Part shown: piece by piece, positions 16,068-25,695 of the stretch
Layout of the letters: each line of letters begins with the position of its first letter
Position numbering within the stretch: the stretch's first letter is position 1
Source of the DNA: DASQHW01 sp038209365
Lineage (GTDB): Bacteria; Actinomycetota; Acidimicrobiia; IMCC26256; PALSA-610
Direction: 5' to 3'
Length of the DNA stretch: 57,211 bases
Assembly: GCA_038209365.1 (NCBI GenBank)
Contig: JBBQXS010000030.1
Coordinates: forward strand, 1-57,211
Position numbers and translations under genes: made by a program
The notes under the pieces: generated by a model
Databases searched by the model: none
What the model saw: the letters and a program-made list of their open reading frames with translations, nothing else
What the model was told of the DNA's origin: nothing

Positions 16068-16463
16068 ATGTTCACACGCTCCCACCGCACCGCGGCCATC
16101 GGTGCCCTCGGTGCTCTTGCACTCGCCACGTTGGGCGCAGCGCCGGCACACGCCAACGACGCAAGAGTCGAACGCCGCGGTTCCTGCAGCGCGGGCTCCG
16201 CCTGGAAGCTCAAGGCCGGTCCCGACAACGGTGCCCTCGAGATGGAGTTCGAGGTCGATTCCAACCGTGTCGGCCAGAAGTGGAACGTGGTCATTGCGGA
16301 CAACGGCGTTCGCGTCTTCGCGGGCACGCGCACGACTCTGGCGCCGAGCGGGTCGTTCACCGTGGCGCGACGCATCCCGAACCGGGCTGGCCTGGACCAC
16401 CTCGTTGCGTCGGCGAAGAACCCTGCGACGGGCGAGAACTGCGTCGGACGCGTCGCCGTCTGA
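16068..16463 (+). CDS. Secreted protein of unknown function, conserved in actinobacteria
   Basis: A 131-residue exported protein. Residues 1-29 are a Sec signal peptide (RTAAIGALGALALATLGAAPAHA, cleavage after AHA). The mature part has two cysteines (GSCSAGSAWKLK and NCVGRVAV) that could form a disulfide, and a beta-rich body (MEFEVDSNRVGQKWNVVIADNG). I recall the same pattern in small secreted proteins of streptomycetes, function unknown. The ATG has AGAGGA upstream. A hairpin terminator follows. Confidence 0.82.
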   Translation: MFTRSHRTAAIGALGALALATLGAAPAHANDARVERRGSCSAGSAWKLKAGPDNGALEMEFEVDSNRVGQKWNVVIADNGVRVFAGTRTTLAPSGSFTVARRIPNRAGLDHLVASAKNPATGENCVGRVAV

Positions 16464-16483
16464 GACGGCGTCTGATTGCGTTT

Positions 16484-16516
16484 CGGGGCGCTCCCCGACT
16501 TCCGTGGAGCGCCCCG
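16484..16516 (+). terminator. Hairpin terminator after the secreted protein gene
   Basis: A perfect 11-bp inverted repeat (16484-16494 with 16506-16516), 21 bases after the stop codon. Confidence 0.7.
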
Positions 16517-16631
16517 GGACGTTCGGCCCTAGCCGATGGACGTCCATCGGTGCATGCTCGACGTGACGAACGGACGCGCACTACTGGTGTCGCGCCGTGA
16601 CGAAGGACGTCGATGGGCCGAGGGGGTCACG

Positions 16632-16820
16632 ATGAGGTGCGTGTTCTGCGACGACACCGTGGATCTGGACGACCCCGAGGTGTTCTCTCTCGTTGCACGG
16701 TGGGACAGGAACTCGCCACCGCGGTACGAGGACGCGATCCACCGCGAATGCTTGTCGACCGGGCGCGCATCGCTTCGTCGGGCGGGCACTCGAGCGGCGA
16801 TCTCGCTCGTCCAGGAATAG
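16632..16820 (+). CDS. Small cysteine-containing protein, possible zinc-binding
   Basis: A 62-residue protein opening MRCVFCDDTVDLDD, a CxxC knuckle, with a later His-Arg-Glu-Cys (IHRECL) that could complete a zinc site. I recognise no family. The ATG at 16632 follows AGGGGG; the frame is open back to an ATG at 16536, but that extension overlaps no recognisable domain. Real or not, it is isolated between a terminator and the flippase-like gene. Confidence 0.5.
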   Translation: MRCVFCDDTVDLDDPEVFSLVARWDRNSPPRYEDAIHRECLSTGRASLRRAGTRAAISLVQE

Positions 16821-16897
16821 TTGCCGCGAGCATGTTGACCAAGATCTGACGAAGCTTGGCATTGTCCTGACGTCCGCGGGCATCTAATGGCCGCGAC

Positions 16898-17830
16898 ATG
16901 GTTGCCTCCGTCGAAGAGCGTGTCCTCGCTGTACGCGGCTGGAGCGATCGCCATTCGCGGCCACTCGCCGCGCTGGCCCTCGCGATATTCGTCCTGTTGT
17001 GCGCACTCGCGTTTTCACGCTATCTCGGCTTGCATCTTCATCCCCGTTTGTGGCTACTCCTCCCGACCGCGGCCGTCGCGGCGCCAACGATGGCAGGGCT
17101 CAACGCCGCCGAGTACGCGTGCGGTGCCCGGCTCGCAGGACACCGTCCGTCTGGGCGAGAGGCAGTGACCGTGAGCGTCGGTGGATCGCTCGCGAACTCG
17201 TTGCCCATCCCCGGTGCAGTCATCGTTCGCAACTATGCGATGGTCTCGGGCGGCGCGAGCGTCTCCGCAGCCATCGGCAGCACCATCACGATGGCCGTCG
17301 CATGGATAAGCGTCACTGCGGTCGTGGTCGGCGCGATCGTCGCGACTGCCAATCCGACGCTCGGTGCTCCGGTCGCGTTCCTCGGACTCGTCGTGCTGGC
17401 CGTCTCGGGGTCGTTCGTGCGTCGGCGCGTTGCACCAAGGCGCGTGCACAACATCCTCGCGGCACTCGTCCTCGTCGAGCTCGCGACCGTGACATTGGAT
17501 ATCGGCCGGTACTGGCTCGTGCTCGCCGCATTGGGCGCGCATCCCACGGTGATGCGCACGATGCCGTTGGTCTCGGCGAACGTCATCGCGGCTGCGCTGG
17601 TGACCTTTCCCGGCGGGCTCGGCGGACGCGAGGCGCTCGCGGCCGCTTTCAGCAGCGTCGCCCATGTCCCCCCGGCAATCGGAATTGCCGCCTCCGCTCT
17701 CGACCGCGTCGCGTTGACGGTCGGCTTCCTCGCACTGGGAGCAGTGCTCGCATTCGATGCCCGAATGCGCGGAAACGGTGAACCGCAGGATCCGCCCGCT
17801 ATCGGCGCGGCTGACGCGCTGTCACCATGA
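16898..17830 (+). CDS. Flippase-like / LPG-synthase-type integral membrane protein
   Basis: A 310-residue protein with about eight transmembrane segments (for example LAALALAIFVLLCALAF, WISVTAVVVGAIVATA). It matches the lysylphosphatidylglycerol-synthase membrane domain family (UPF0104-like), whose members flip lipids or act in glycolipid synthesis. The telltale loop is VTFPGGLGGREALAAAF followed by a helix ending ALDRVALTVGF. No soluble transferase domain is attached, so a flippase-like role is more likely than aminoacyl transfer. Its 3' end overlaps a tiny convergent gene by 32 bases. Confidence 0.8.
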   Translation: MVASVEERVLAVRGWSDRHSRPLAALALAIFVLLCALAFSRYLGLHLHPRLWLLLPTAAVAAPTMAGLNAAEYACGARLAGHRPSGREAVTVSVGGSLANSLPIPGAVIVRNYAMVSGGASVSAAIGSTITMAVAWISVTAVVVGAIVATANPTLGAPVAFLGLVVLAVSGSFVRRRVAPRRVHNILAALVLVELATVTLDIGRYWLVLAALGAHPTVMRTMPLVSANVIAAALVTFPGGLGGREALAAAFSSVAHVPPAIGIAASALDRVALTVGFLALGAVLAFDARMRGNGEPQDPPAIGAADALSP

Positions 17831-17903
17831 ACGCAATCGTGACGACGACCAAGACCGCAAGGATGAACGGGATGGGACTCTCGGACTGTACGAAGAACGA
17901 CAT
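17799..17903 (-). CDS. Single-pass membrane microprotein (34 residues)
   Basis: The peptide MSFFVQSESPIPFILAVLVVVTIAFMVTARQPRR has a clear transmembrane helix followed by a basic tail. AGGGAAGGAAG lies upstream of the ATG. It sits 40 bases downstream of the hydrolase gene at 17944-18762, in the same direction, so it may be the last gene of that operon. It overlaps the end of the convergent flippase-like gene. Function unknown. Confidence 0.45.
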   Translation of the reverse strand: MSFFVQSESPIPFILAVLVVVTIAFMVTARQPRR

Positions 17904-17943
17904 CGACGCTTCCTTCCCTCCAGTCATGCAGCGTAGGCGTTCG

Positions 17944-18762
17944 TCACGCTGTCCCGAAGAACTCGAGGAGGTGCGCGGCGACCGCGTCGGGATGGGTGAA
18001 GGGTCCGAGATGGCTCGCATCCGGGATCTCGACGAAGCGCGAACCGGGGATCGACGCCGCGGCTTCGCGTGCGCGAGCCGGAGGCGAGTCGATGTCGTGC
18101 TCGAACGCCATCACCATGCACGGCACGGTGATCGACGGCCACGCCCGAGGCGGGGCAGGGTCGAGCGACCACGCGAGACACGCCTCGTATTGCCCTTGCC
18201 GGCCCGGGTTGGCCCACGGCTCGTTGTCCCCGAGCAGCCCGAGCCACGTCTCCACCACGTCGTCGTCCTGGAGGTCGCGGTTCGGCAGGTACCGCAGCGT
18301 CTCGGCCGCGAAGAACAACGGCGGCAAGTCGAGGTCGCGACGTGCGAGCTCGACCTCCACCGTGGTGATCGCCTTCTCCCACGCCGTCGCGACGTTGCAG
18401 CTCCCCATGAAGACCGCGGCGCGCACACGATCCGGGAAGCGGACCGCGAGGCATTCGGCCACCCAGCCGCCCATCGAATGGCCGGCGAAGCGCGCCCGCT
18501 CGATGCCGAGGTGATCGCACAGTCCCAACGTGTCGTCGACGAGATCGGCCACCGAATACGGCGCAGGTGGTGACGACGACGGCGGCATGCCGCGATTGTC
18601 GAACGTCACGACCCGATACCCGGCGTCCACGAGCGGCGGCGCCACGGCGAACCATCCCAGCGCCGGACCGCCGCATCCGCACACCAAGACGACCGGATCG
18701 CCGTCATCGGGTCCGGCAACGTCGTACGCGATCGTGACGTCGCCGAGGTCCACGGTCGGCAT
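17944..18762 (-). CDS. Alpha/beta hydrolase
   Basis: A 272-residue hydrolase with a complete-looking catalytic set: nucleophile Ser in GHSMGGW, acidic residue in FEHDIDSPP, and His in DASHLGPF. An oxyanion region lies at VCGCGGPALGW. The substrate is unknown. The ATG at 18762 (MPTVDLGDVTIAYD) has GAGGTGA upstream; it starts 4 bases after the amidohydrolase stop codon, so the two genes are cotranscribed and may act on the same compound. Confidence 0.9.
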   Translation of the reverse strand: MPTVDLGDVTIAYDVAGPDDGDPVVLVCGCGGPALGWFAVAPPLVDAGYRVVTFDNRGMPPSSSPPAPYSVADLVDDTLGLCDHLGIERARFAGHSMGGWVAECLAVRFPDRVRAAVFMGSCNVATAWEKAITTVEVELARRDLDLPPLFFAAETLRYLPNRDLQDDDVVETWLGLLGDNEPWANPGRQGQYEACLAWSLDPAPPRAWPSITVPCMVMAFEHDIDSPPARAREAAASIPGSRFVEIPDASHLGPFTHPDAVAAHLLEFFGTA

Positions 18763-18766
18763 CAGC

Positions 18767-20074
18767 TCACCTCTCGCCCTGTGCAATCGTCCGCGCGAGC
18801 TCGACGCTGCCGTTCGCAACCCACGCCCGATCCGCCGGAGCAGGCGCGGTGACGCCGTACAGGGTCTGTGCGTTGACACTCAAGATACGTTCCTTCGTCG
18901 CGCGCGTCAGTGGTGGGTAGCCGTAGCGTTCCTGCAACGCGGGCGGAATGGTGAACGCGCGGAAGGCATCGATTAGTGGCTGCGGCGACCCGTACCACGC
19001 GCAATCGGTACCCCACACGATCCGCTCCGGACCGAGGGCGCAGAGGAGCTTGCCGAGTACGTGCGCGGCGTCGAGCGGCCGTCGGAGCATCAAGAACCAG
19101 GTGGTGCCGAGCTCCGCATATACGTTCCCGCCGGGTCCGATGCCCGAGCCGGCGAGGCTCTGCACGAGCCGGTCGACACCGCGCGACTGGTCGTCCGCAG
19201 GACTGTCGAGGTCATAGCCGGAGTGGTAGACGACGAATGTGAGATCGGGGAACGCGGCCGCGGCCGGACCGATGTCGCGTGGTGAGGAAGCCGGCATGCC
19301 ACCCCCGATGCCCTTGTGCGTCGCGACGACACGTGGTCCGAGCGCGCGCACGCGCTCGAGGAACGGGAATCCGACCTCGTCGTCGTCGAGGAACCACCCG
19401 CCGGCCGGCGATGCCTTCGTCGGTGGGCCCCAGAGCGTGTAGCACTTCCAACCCGACGGCCGGAGCCGCGCGGCCGACTCCCCCATCGCGTCGAGCTCTG
19501 CCGGACCGAGGTTCGGGTGCACGATCGTGTGCGTGAGCAGACGTCCGGTGCCGGCATAGCGGTCGACGACATCGCGCGCTGCCGCGATCTGGGTGTTGGT
19601 GAGCACGTTGTCGTCCGCGGTCCCGGGCGTCGACGTCAACAGGGCCACCGAGGTCTCCGACGCCCCGAACACGAGCGCCGCCCACGCGGCGCCGTCGATG
19701 AGCGCGGGATCCACCCCGCCCGACCAGCGATCGGGATCGGCAGTCTGCAAGAACGCGCCGAGTGCATGAGCCGCCGGACCGTGCCAGCGGCGGGCGTCGA
19801 CGAAATGGGTCTGCACGTCGACGACGGGCGCAGCGCCGTCGAACACAGCCTCGGCCGCGTCGAGATCGCGCGTCGCATCGTCCGGCACGTCGTAAAAGCC
19901 GCCGCCGTGCACGGCGTCGATCGCCCGCAACGTTGCTGCAGTTGCCCGCCGGTCGAGCGCTTCTGCGGAAGACGAGAACGCCAACCGGGCGAGCGCCGCG
20001 CGGTCACGCGCCGACCAGGGCGGCGGCGCGTACTCGTCACTCGCGCGACGCCGGAGCAACGGGGGCACGATCAC
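18767..20074 (-). CDS. Amidohydrolase-family protein (amidohydrolase_2 type)
   Basis: A 435-residue TIM-barrel metal-dependent hydrolase or decarboxylase. Visible motifs are DVQTHFVD (in place of the usual HxH start), VATHKG, VVYHSGYDL and the late VWGTDCAWYGSP metal-binding aspartate. These resemble the amidohydrolase_2 / ACMSD-like group. The first metal site has Gln-Thr-His where most relatives have His-x-His, so a mononuclear centre is likely. The GTG at 20074 is chosen because the homologous sequence begins there and TAGGTT lies 7 nt upstream; the open frame beyond it is antisense to the GH4 gene. Confidence 0.85.
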   Translation of the reverse strand: MIVPPLLRRRASDEYAPPPWSARDRAALARLAFSSSAEALDRRATAATLRAIDAVHGGGFYDVPDDATRDLDAAEAVFDGAAPVVDVQTHFVDARRWHGPAAHALGAFLQTADPDRWSGGVDPALIDGAAWAALVFGASETSVALLTSTPGTADDNVLTNTQIAAARDVVDRYAGTGRLLTHTIVHPNLGPAELDAMGESAARLRPSGWKCYTLWGPPTKASPAGGWFLDDDEVGFPFLERVRALGPRVVATHKGIGGGMPASSPRDIGPAAAAFPDLTFVVYHSGYDLDSPADDQSRGVDRLVQSLAGSGIGPGGNVYAELGTTWFLMLRRPLDAAHVLGKLLCALGPERIVWGTDCAWYGSPQPLIDAFRAFTIPPALQERYGYPPLTRATKERILSVNAQTLYGVTAPAPADRAWVANGSVELARTIAQGER

Positions 20075-20081
20075 GGGCCGC

Positions 20082-20091
20082 AACCTAACCT
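20082..20091. promoter_or_regulatory. Overlapping divergent leaderless promoters
   Basis: AACCTAACCT reads TAGGTT leftward (20082-20087) and TAACCT rightward (20086-20091). Each fits TANNNT and each lies exactly 7 nt from its GTG start codon (20074 leftward, 20099 rightward). Only 24 bases separate the two starts. Confidence 0.6.
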
Positions 20092-20098
20092 CTCCACC

Positions 20099-21394
<1,296 letters not shown>

Positions 21395-21403
21395 TTCCAA
21401 GGT

Positions 21404-22864
21404 TTACGTCGGAGCCCAGCAGGAGTGGGTGCCGCTCGCGATGCGTTCGGGCAGGCGAATCCGTGCGATCGGGCCGGCGATGACGTCGGCCGCATCGAGC
21501 ACGAGACATTCGGAGCGATCCTCGTTCATGTCGGTCACGAACGTCACGAGATAGCCGTCGTCCTCCGCCGTCGCGCCCACGCCCGGGGCCATCGGTGTCT
21601 CGCTGGCGAACACCCCGTCACCGAAGACGTACCGCTCCTCGGTGCCGGTCTGCAGGTCGACCTTCACGATGCCGTCGAAGAGGAACCAGCCGGGCGCGCC
21701 CGTCATGTTGTACGAGTAGCGGTACGGCCGACCGGCACGTTGCCCGTTGATCATCGGAAACTCCATGATCCGGTCCGACAACACCTCTTCCTTGGTGTGG
21801 CCCGTCGCGAGGTCGAACCGCCATCGGTGCAGGCGCGTTTCCATCCGGTACATGTCGAGGCCGCGGAACGCACGCTTGTACCGGTCCGTCTCACCGTCGG
21901 GGGCAGGAGCCGGCGCGCCCTGGAAGTAGCCGTCGAGCACTATCTCGTCGCCGTCCTCGTAGGCGTTCGTCCAGTGCAAGACGTACGTCGGCTCGGCTTC
22001 GAACCAACGTATGTCCGAGGTCTCACCGCGTCGGGGCACGATCGCGAATCGTGTCGGCAGGTCGGGACGCCATTTCGGCACGTGCAGGCCCTGAGCCAGG
22101 AGGCCGGCGTCCCAGAACAGGGGGCAGTCGTTGAGGATCGCGTAGTGCTCGGTGAACGCCATGTCGTGGGGCAGGCGCGGCCCCGGCAACGGGACGTCGA
22201 TCCAGTGGACCAACTCGTGGGCCGCGTCCACAACGCCGTAGTGCATGTACGGCGCGCGCGTCGAATAGTTGAACACCAGCATCTCGCCCGTGTGTTGGTC
22301 GACCTTCTGGTGCGCGCTGATGCCCCAATCCGCCGGGAACCTGCCGTTCCACGATTCCCGGCCGAGCTGTGCGAGTGTCGTGGGGTCGAACATGTAGAGG
22401 TCACCGCACTGGTAGTGCGACGTGAGCGCGCGCCCGGCGTGCACGACGACGTCCGTGCTCGACGCGTCCTTCAGGCGCGTGCGCGCCCCCCAGCCGTCCT
22501 CACGGATCGAACGGGCGGGAGGCTCGAGGATCCCGGCCCACTGCGGACCGCCCGCCGCGTTTTCCGCCTCGAGCCCGAGCGTCCGCACGAACCGGTTGCG
22601 GTACTCGGCGCGTCCGCCGGCGAAGCGCATCATGTGCACCATGCCGTCGCCGTCGAAGGGGTGATAGCGACCGATCGCCCCGTGCACGGGATTCTCGGTG
22701 TTGCGGAGATACACGCCCTCGAGATCGTCGGGGATCTCACCGACCACGTCGAGATCCGTCGCGTCGTACTCCACCGTGTTCGGCGTCCACGCGCCGGTGC
22801 GATACGGATGGTCGTCGCCGTCAGGCAACGTCGACCGCATGCGACCCGCGACGCTCACGTTCAC
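21404..22864 (-). CDS. Carotenoid oxygenase (RPE65/CCD superfamily)
   Basis: A 486-residue iron(II) dioxygenase of the carotenoid cleavage family. The four iron-binding histidines are in ISAHQKVD, LPHDMAFTEHYAI, VLHWTNAYE and ASGTHSCW. The opening LRNTENPVHGAIGRYHPFDGDGMVH is the family signature of the first propeller blade. Substrate could be a carotenoid, apocarotenoid or stilbene-type phenolic. The GTG at 22864 is the longest plausible start; ATG 22840 (MRSTLPDGDDHPYRTG) is nearly as good. Convergent with the GH4 gene with 9 bases between stops. Confidence 0.92.
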   Translation of the reverse strand: MNVSVAGRMRSTLPDGDDHPYRTGAWTPNTVEYDATDLDVVGEIPDDLEGVYLRNTENPVHGAIGRYHPFDGDGMVHMMRFAGGRAEYRNRFVRTLGLEAENAAGGPQWAGILEPPARSIREDGWGARTRLKDASSTDVVVHAGRALTSHYQCGDLYMFDPTTLAQLGRESWNGRFPADWGISAHQKVDQHTGEMLVFNYSTRAPYMHYGVVDAAHELVHWIDVPLPGPRLPHDMAFTEHYAILNDCPLFWDAGLLAQGLHVPKWRPDLPTRFAIVPRRGETSDIRWFEAEPTYVLHWTNAYEDGDEIVLDGYFQGAPAPAPDGETDRYKRAFRGLDMYRMETRLHRWRFDLATGHTKEEVLSDRIMEFPMINGQRAGRPYRYSYNMTGAPGWFLFDGIVKVDLQTGTEERYVFGDGVFASETPMAPGVGATAEDDGYLVTFVTDMNEDRSECLVLDAADVIAGPIARIRLPERIASGTHSCWAPT

Positions 22865-22897
22865 CCGGCCACACTACGTCCCAGACAGGAGAGCGGT

Positions 22898-22903
22898 TAC
22901 GAT
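22898..22903 (+). promoter_or_regulatory. Leaderless -10 element TACGAT
   Basis: TACGAT is followed by 6 bases and then the ATG at 22910. Confidence 0.55.
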
Positions 22904-22909
22904 TCGCCG

Positions 22910-23335
22910 ATGGCCGGCTATGACCGTTCGCTGTATCAGATGTACCTCTCCCAGGTGCCGATGTTCCGCTCGTGCACTCCCGAACAGCTCGACCAGCTCG
23001 CCGAGCTCGGTGACGCAATCACCATCGCCGAGGGAGACGACGTGATCCGCGAGGGCGAACCGGGTGATGCGTTCTTCGTGGTCGCGAGCGGCAAGGCGCG
23101 GGTGGCTCGCGGGGACCGAGAAATCGCCGACCTCGGTGCCGGCGATTACTTCGGCGAGCTGGCGTTGTTCGATCCCGCTCCGAGGAACGCGACCGTCACC
23201 GCAGTCTCACGGGTGTCGCTGATCTCGCTTTCGCGCGACGCCTTCGCCCGCGCACTCGAGCAGATGCCCTCGATCCGCGACGCGTTGCTCCATGGGATGT
23301 CGCAGCGCCTTCACGAGCTGGACGCGCGCGGCTAG
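22910..23335 (+). CDS. Stand-alone cyclic-nucleotide-binding domain protein
   Basis: A 141-residue protein that is one cNMP-binding domain, with EGDDVIREGEPGDAFFVVASGKARV as the first strands and the phosphate-binding cassette FGELALFDPAPRNATVTAV carrying the Glu and Arg that hold the cyclic phosphate ribose. No helix-turn-helix follows, so it is not a Crp-type regulator. It could bind cAMP made by cyclases such as the one at 963-2327 (inference). Leaderless start at 22910. Its TAG is immediately followed by the GTG of the F420-type oxidoreductase, so the two are translated from one message. Confidence 0.88.
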   Translation: MAGYDRSLYQMYLSQVPMFRSCTPEQLDQLAELGDAITIAEGDDVIREGEPGDAFFVVASGKARVARGDREIADLGAGDYFGELALFDPAPRNATVTAVSRVSLISLSRDAFARALEQMPSIRDALLHGMSQRLHELDARG

Positions 23336-24346
23336 GTGGCGATCCGCTTCGGCGTACAAGCGGGCATCCTCTCGAACGGCCGCGAGTGGCTCGACCTCGC
23401 GGCCAGGACCGAAGCGCTGGGATTCGATGCCCTGTACGTCGCCGATCATCCCGGCGTCACCGCGTCTCCCTTCGTCGCGTTGTCCGCCGCGGCGGCCGCG
23501 ACGTCCACGCTGCGACTCGGGACGTACGTCGTCAACTGTGGCATTCGTGATCCGTTGACGCTCGCGAGCGACGCCGCGACGCTCGACGCGTTGTCGCACG
23601 GGCGGGCCATCCTCGGGCTCGGCGCGGGTCACACGCCGGTCGAGTGGACGATGACCGGGACGGGATACCCGCCGCCGGCGGCACGTGTCGCGCGCCTCGC
23701 CGAGATGCTCGATGCCGTCACCGCGCTGCTCCGCGGCGAGGTCGTCACGCGTCACGGCCGGCACGTCCACCTCGAGGAGGCGTTCCTCCTCGCACCGCGT
23801 CCGGCGCAGGCGAGGATGCCGCTGCTCGTCGGCGGCAACGGCCGCGCACTGCTCCGAGTCGCGGCCCGGTACGCGGACGTCGTGAGCGTGACGGGACTGA
23901 CGACCACACTCGCCGACGGTCACCGGCACGCCGTCGACTGGCGGCCACAAGCGCTCGACGAGCGCATCGCACTCATTCACGCGGCCGCGCCCGATCCGCA
24001 CCCAATCGTGATCGACGCGCTCGTCCAACACGTCGAGATCACCGACGATCGCGCCGGCGCCGCTGCTCGCGTCGCCGGGATCGCCACGGGTTCGACGCCG
24101 GCCGACGTCCTCGATTCCCCCTTCACGCTCATCGGCTCTTATGAGGAGATCCTCGAAGAGCTGCACGCGCACGAGGCGCGGTGGGGCATCACCTCCTACG
24201 TCGTACGCGCCGGCGCCCTCGACGCCGTCGCGCCCCTTCTGGAGCGTCTTTCGGACTCACCGCGGGCAGCAGCGATGATCCGAGGTTCTCGCCGTGGCGA
24301 ATCACGTCGGAGAACCAACGAATCCACAACTGTGCGGAGGGACTGA
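23336..24346 (+). CDS. LLM-class F420-dependent oxidoreductase
   Basis: A 336-residue luciferase-like TIM-barrel oxidoreductase. Family landmarks are IRFGVQAGI at the N-terminus, FDALYVADHPG, LRLGTYVVNCGIRDP, GRAILGLGAGHTPVEW and LIGSYEEILEEL near the end. The subgroup typically reduces or oxidises substrates with F420; the substrate is unknown. The GTG start follows the cNMP-binding protein's stop with no gap and no separate ribosome binding site, so translation is coupled. Its stop is 2 bases before the next start. Confidence 0.9.
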   Translation: MAIRFGVQAGILSNGREWLDLAARTEALGFDALYVADHPGVTASPFVALSAAAAATSTLRLGTYVVNCGIRDPLTLASDAATLDALSHGRAILGLGAGHTPVEWTMTGTGYPPPAARVARLAEMLDAVTALLRGEVVTRHGRHVHLEEAFLLAPRPAQARMPLLVGGNGRALLRVAARYADVVSVTGLTTTLADGHRHAVDWRPQALDERIALIHAAAPDPHPIVIDALVQHVEITDDRAGAAARVAGIATGSTPADVLDSPFTLIGSYEEILEELHAHEARWGITSYVVRAGALDAVAPLLERLSDSPRAAAMIRGSRRGESRRRTNESTTVRRD

Positions 24347-24348
24347 CG

Positions 24349-24723
24349 ATGGGTGCGAACGCGAAGGTGGTCGAGCAGGCGTACGGCGCGTTCGGGCGAG
24401 GCGACATCCCCGCCCTGCTCGCGCTGCTTGACGAAGACGTCGAGTGGACATCGCCACGCACGCTGCCGCAAGGCGGCGAATATCACGGCAAGGCCGAGGT
24501 CGTGAAGTTCTTCGAGGCTGTCGGCGGGGCGTGGGACGGCCTCGCGCTCGACGTCGAGCGGGTCGGCGAGGCGGGCGGCGACCTCGTCGTGGGTGTGCTC
24601 CGCGCCGACGGCCGGCGCAACGGCAAGGCTTCCGGCTACGGCGCCACGCACGTGTTCAGCGTGCACGACGGCAGGATCGCGCGATTCCGTGAGTACGTCG
24701 ACATCGACGAGGCGATCGCCTGA
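24349..24723 (+). CDS. SnoaL-like / NTF2-fold protein
   Basis: A 124-residue cone-shaped NTF2-fold protein: VVEQAYGAFGRGDIPALLALLDEDVEWTSP is the standard helix opening, and GATHVFSVHDGRIARFREYVD the closing strands. Proteins of this type include isomerases and polyketide cyclases, but many are uncharacterised. GGAGG lies 10 nt before the ATG. It is the third gene of the cNMP domain / oxidoreductase operon and may work on the same substrate. Confidence 0.87.
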   Translation: MGANAKVVEQAYGAFGRGDIPALLALLDEDVEWTSPRTLPQGGEYHGKAEVVKFFEAVGGAWDGLALDVERVGEAGGDLVVGVLRADGRRNGKASGYGATHVFSVHDGRIARFREYVDIDEAIA

Positions 24724-24729
24724 CGGCGG

Positions 24730-25092
24730 TCAGCCGGCTTTGGCGGGGTCGTCGGGACGCGGCGCCGAGGACGACGGGAGCGTGGCGATCACCGGTCGTC
24801 GGGCGACGAGCTCGGGATCGGGGCGGGCCGTGCGCCGACCCGACGCGCGTGCGCGGCGCTCACGCGCCTCGCGCAATGGGAGGACTTCATCGAGAACGCG
24901 TACGTTCGGCAATACGATCGTGTGCTCTTCGACCGGCAGTTCCGGACGCGGTTCCGCCGAGATCGTTCGTAGCGCCGAGACCGCCTTGGAGAACCGCCGG
25001 ATGGAGTCCGCCTTGCGGCGCCTGCGCCGGGCTCCCACGCCGGCGAACACTCCGAGGAGCACCACCGCACCTGCGACGGCTTCGATCAGCAC
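24730..25092 (-). CDS. Single-pass membrane protein with basic cytoplasmic tail
   Basis: A 120-residue protein: LIEAVAGAVVLLGVFAGVGA is a membrane anchor, followed at once by RRRRRK and a charged tail ending in a low-complexity Ala/Pro/Arg region. I recognise no family. The GTG start is supported by GAGAGGG about 6 nt upstream. It converges with the NTF2-like gene with 6 bases between stops. Confidence 0.65.
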   Translation of the reverse strand: MLIEAVAGAVVLLGVFAGVGARRRRRKADSIRRFSKAVSALRTISAEPRPELPVEEHTIVLPNVRVLDEVLPLREARERRARASGRRTARPDPELVARRPVIATLPSSSAPRPDDPAKAG

Positions 25093-25263
25093 CGCACACC
25101 CTCTCTCGTGTGGTCCGCGAAGAGAGCCTCAGCTTCCCGCGCGGCTGCACATGTCAACCTCGCCCCCGTGAACGACACGATTTCACTCCATGCAATGAGC
25201 GCGCGCAAGGAAGAAATTTCTGCTCGCCGCGCCACACCGGTCGCACGAGCGCGCGAAGCGCGA

Positions 25264-25695
25264 CTACGACGCGCGGGCCATCAACTCGACGCGCGTGCCG
25301 TCGGGGTCCGCGACGAAGATCACGTCGTAACCGAGCACCGCGCGCGTGTCCGGCAGCCTCGTGCCGCCCAGCGCGACGAGGCGCTCCACGCCATATTCGA
25401 GATCGTCGACGATGAACGAGACGTGTGTGAAGCCCAATTCGTTCCGTCGGATGGCAGGCGCGCCGGTCGGCAAAGGGCACGCGAAATGCAGCAACTCGAT
25501 CTTCACCTCTCCGTGCGTGATCATCTGCGATCGCATTCGTACCGGCCCCGCGACCTCGAGCGCCCGGTCGAGACCGGGCAGCATCGTGTCGTCGAGGTCG
25601 TAGCCCTCCGCCCGCTCGAACCCGAGGCCCTCGCAGTAGAAGCGCAGCGACCGCTCGAGGTCGGACACACAGAGCCCGATGTGGGACGGCTTCAG
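25264..25695 (-). CDS. Glyoxalase/VOC-family protein with apparent CTG start
   Basis: A 143-residue protein with two beta-alpha-beta-beta-beta modules of the vicinal-oxygen-chelate fold: LKPSHIGLCVSDLERSLRFYCEGLGF, then ELGFTHVSFIVDDLEYGVERLVALG and VIFVADPDGTRVELM. Metal ligands are the His of SHIGLCV, the Glu/His of KIELLHF, the His of FTHVSFI and the Glu of VELM. It could be a lyase, dioxygenase or epimerase. In the region where the N-terminus must lie the only usable codon is CTG 25695, overlapping the upstream stop as CTGA; the next GTG would remove the metal-binding first strand. Cotranscribed with the TauD-type gene. Confidence 0.85.
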   Translation of the reverse strand: MKPSHIGLCVSDLERSLRFYCEGLGFERAEGYDLDDTMLPGLDRALEVAGPVRMRSQMITHGEVKIELLHFACPLPTGAPAIRRNELGFTHVSFIVDDLEYGVERLVALGGTRLPDTRAVLGYDVIFVADPDGTRVELMARAS

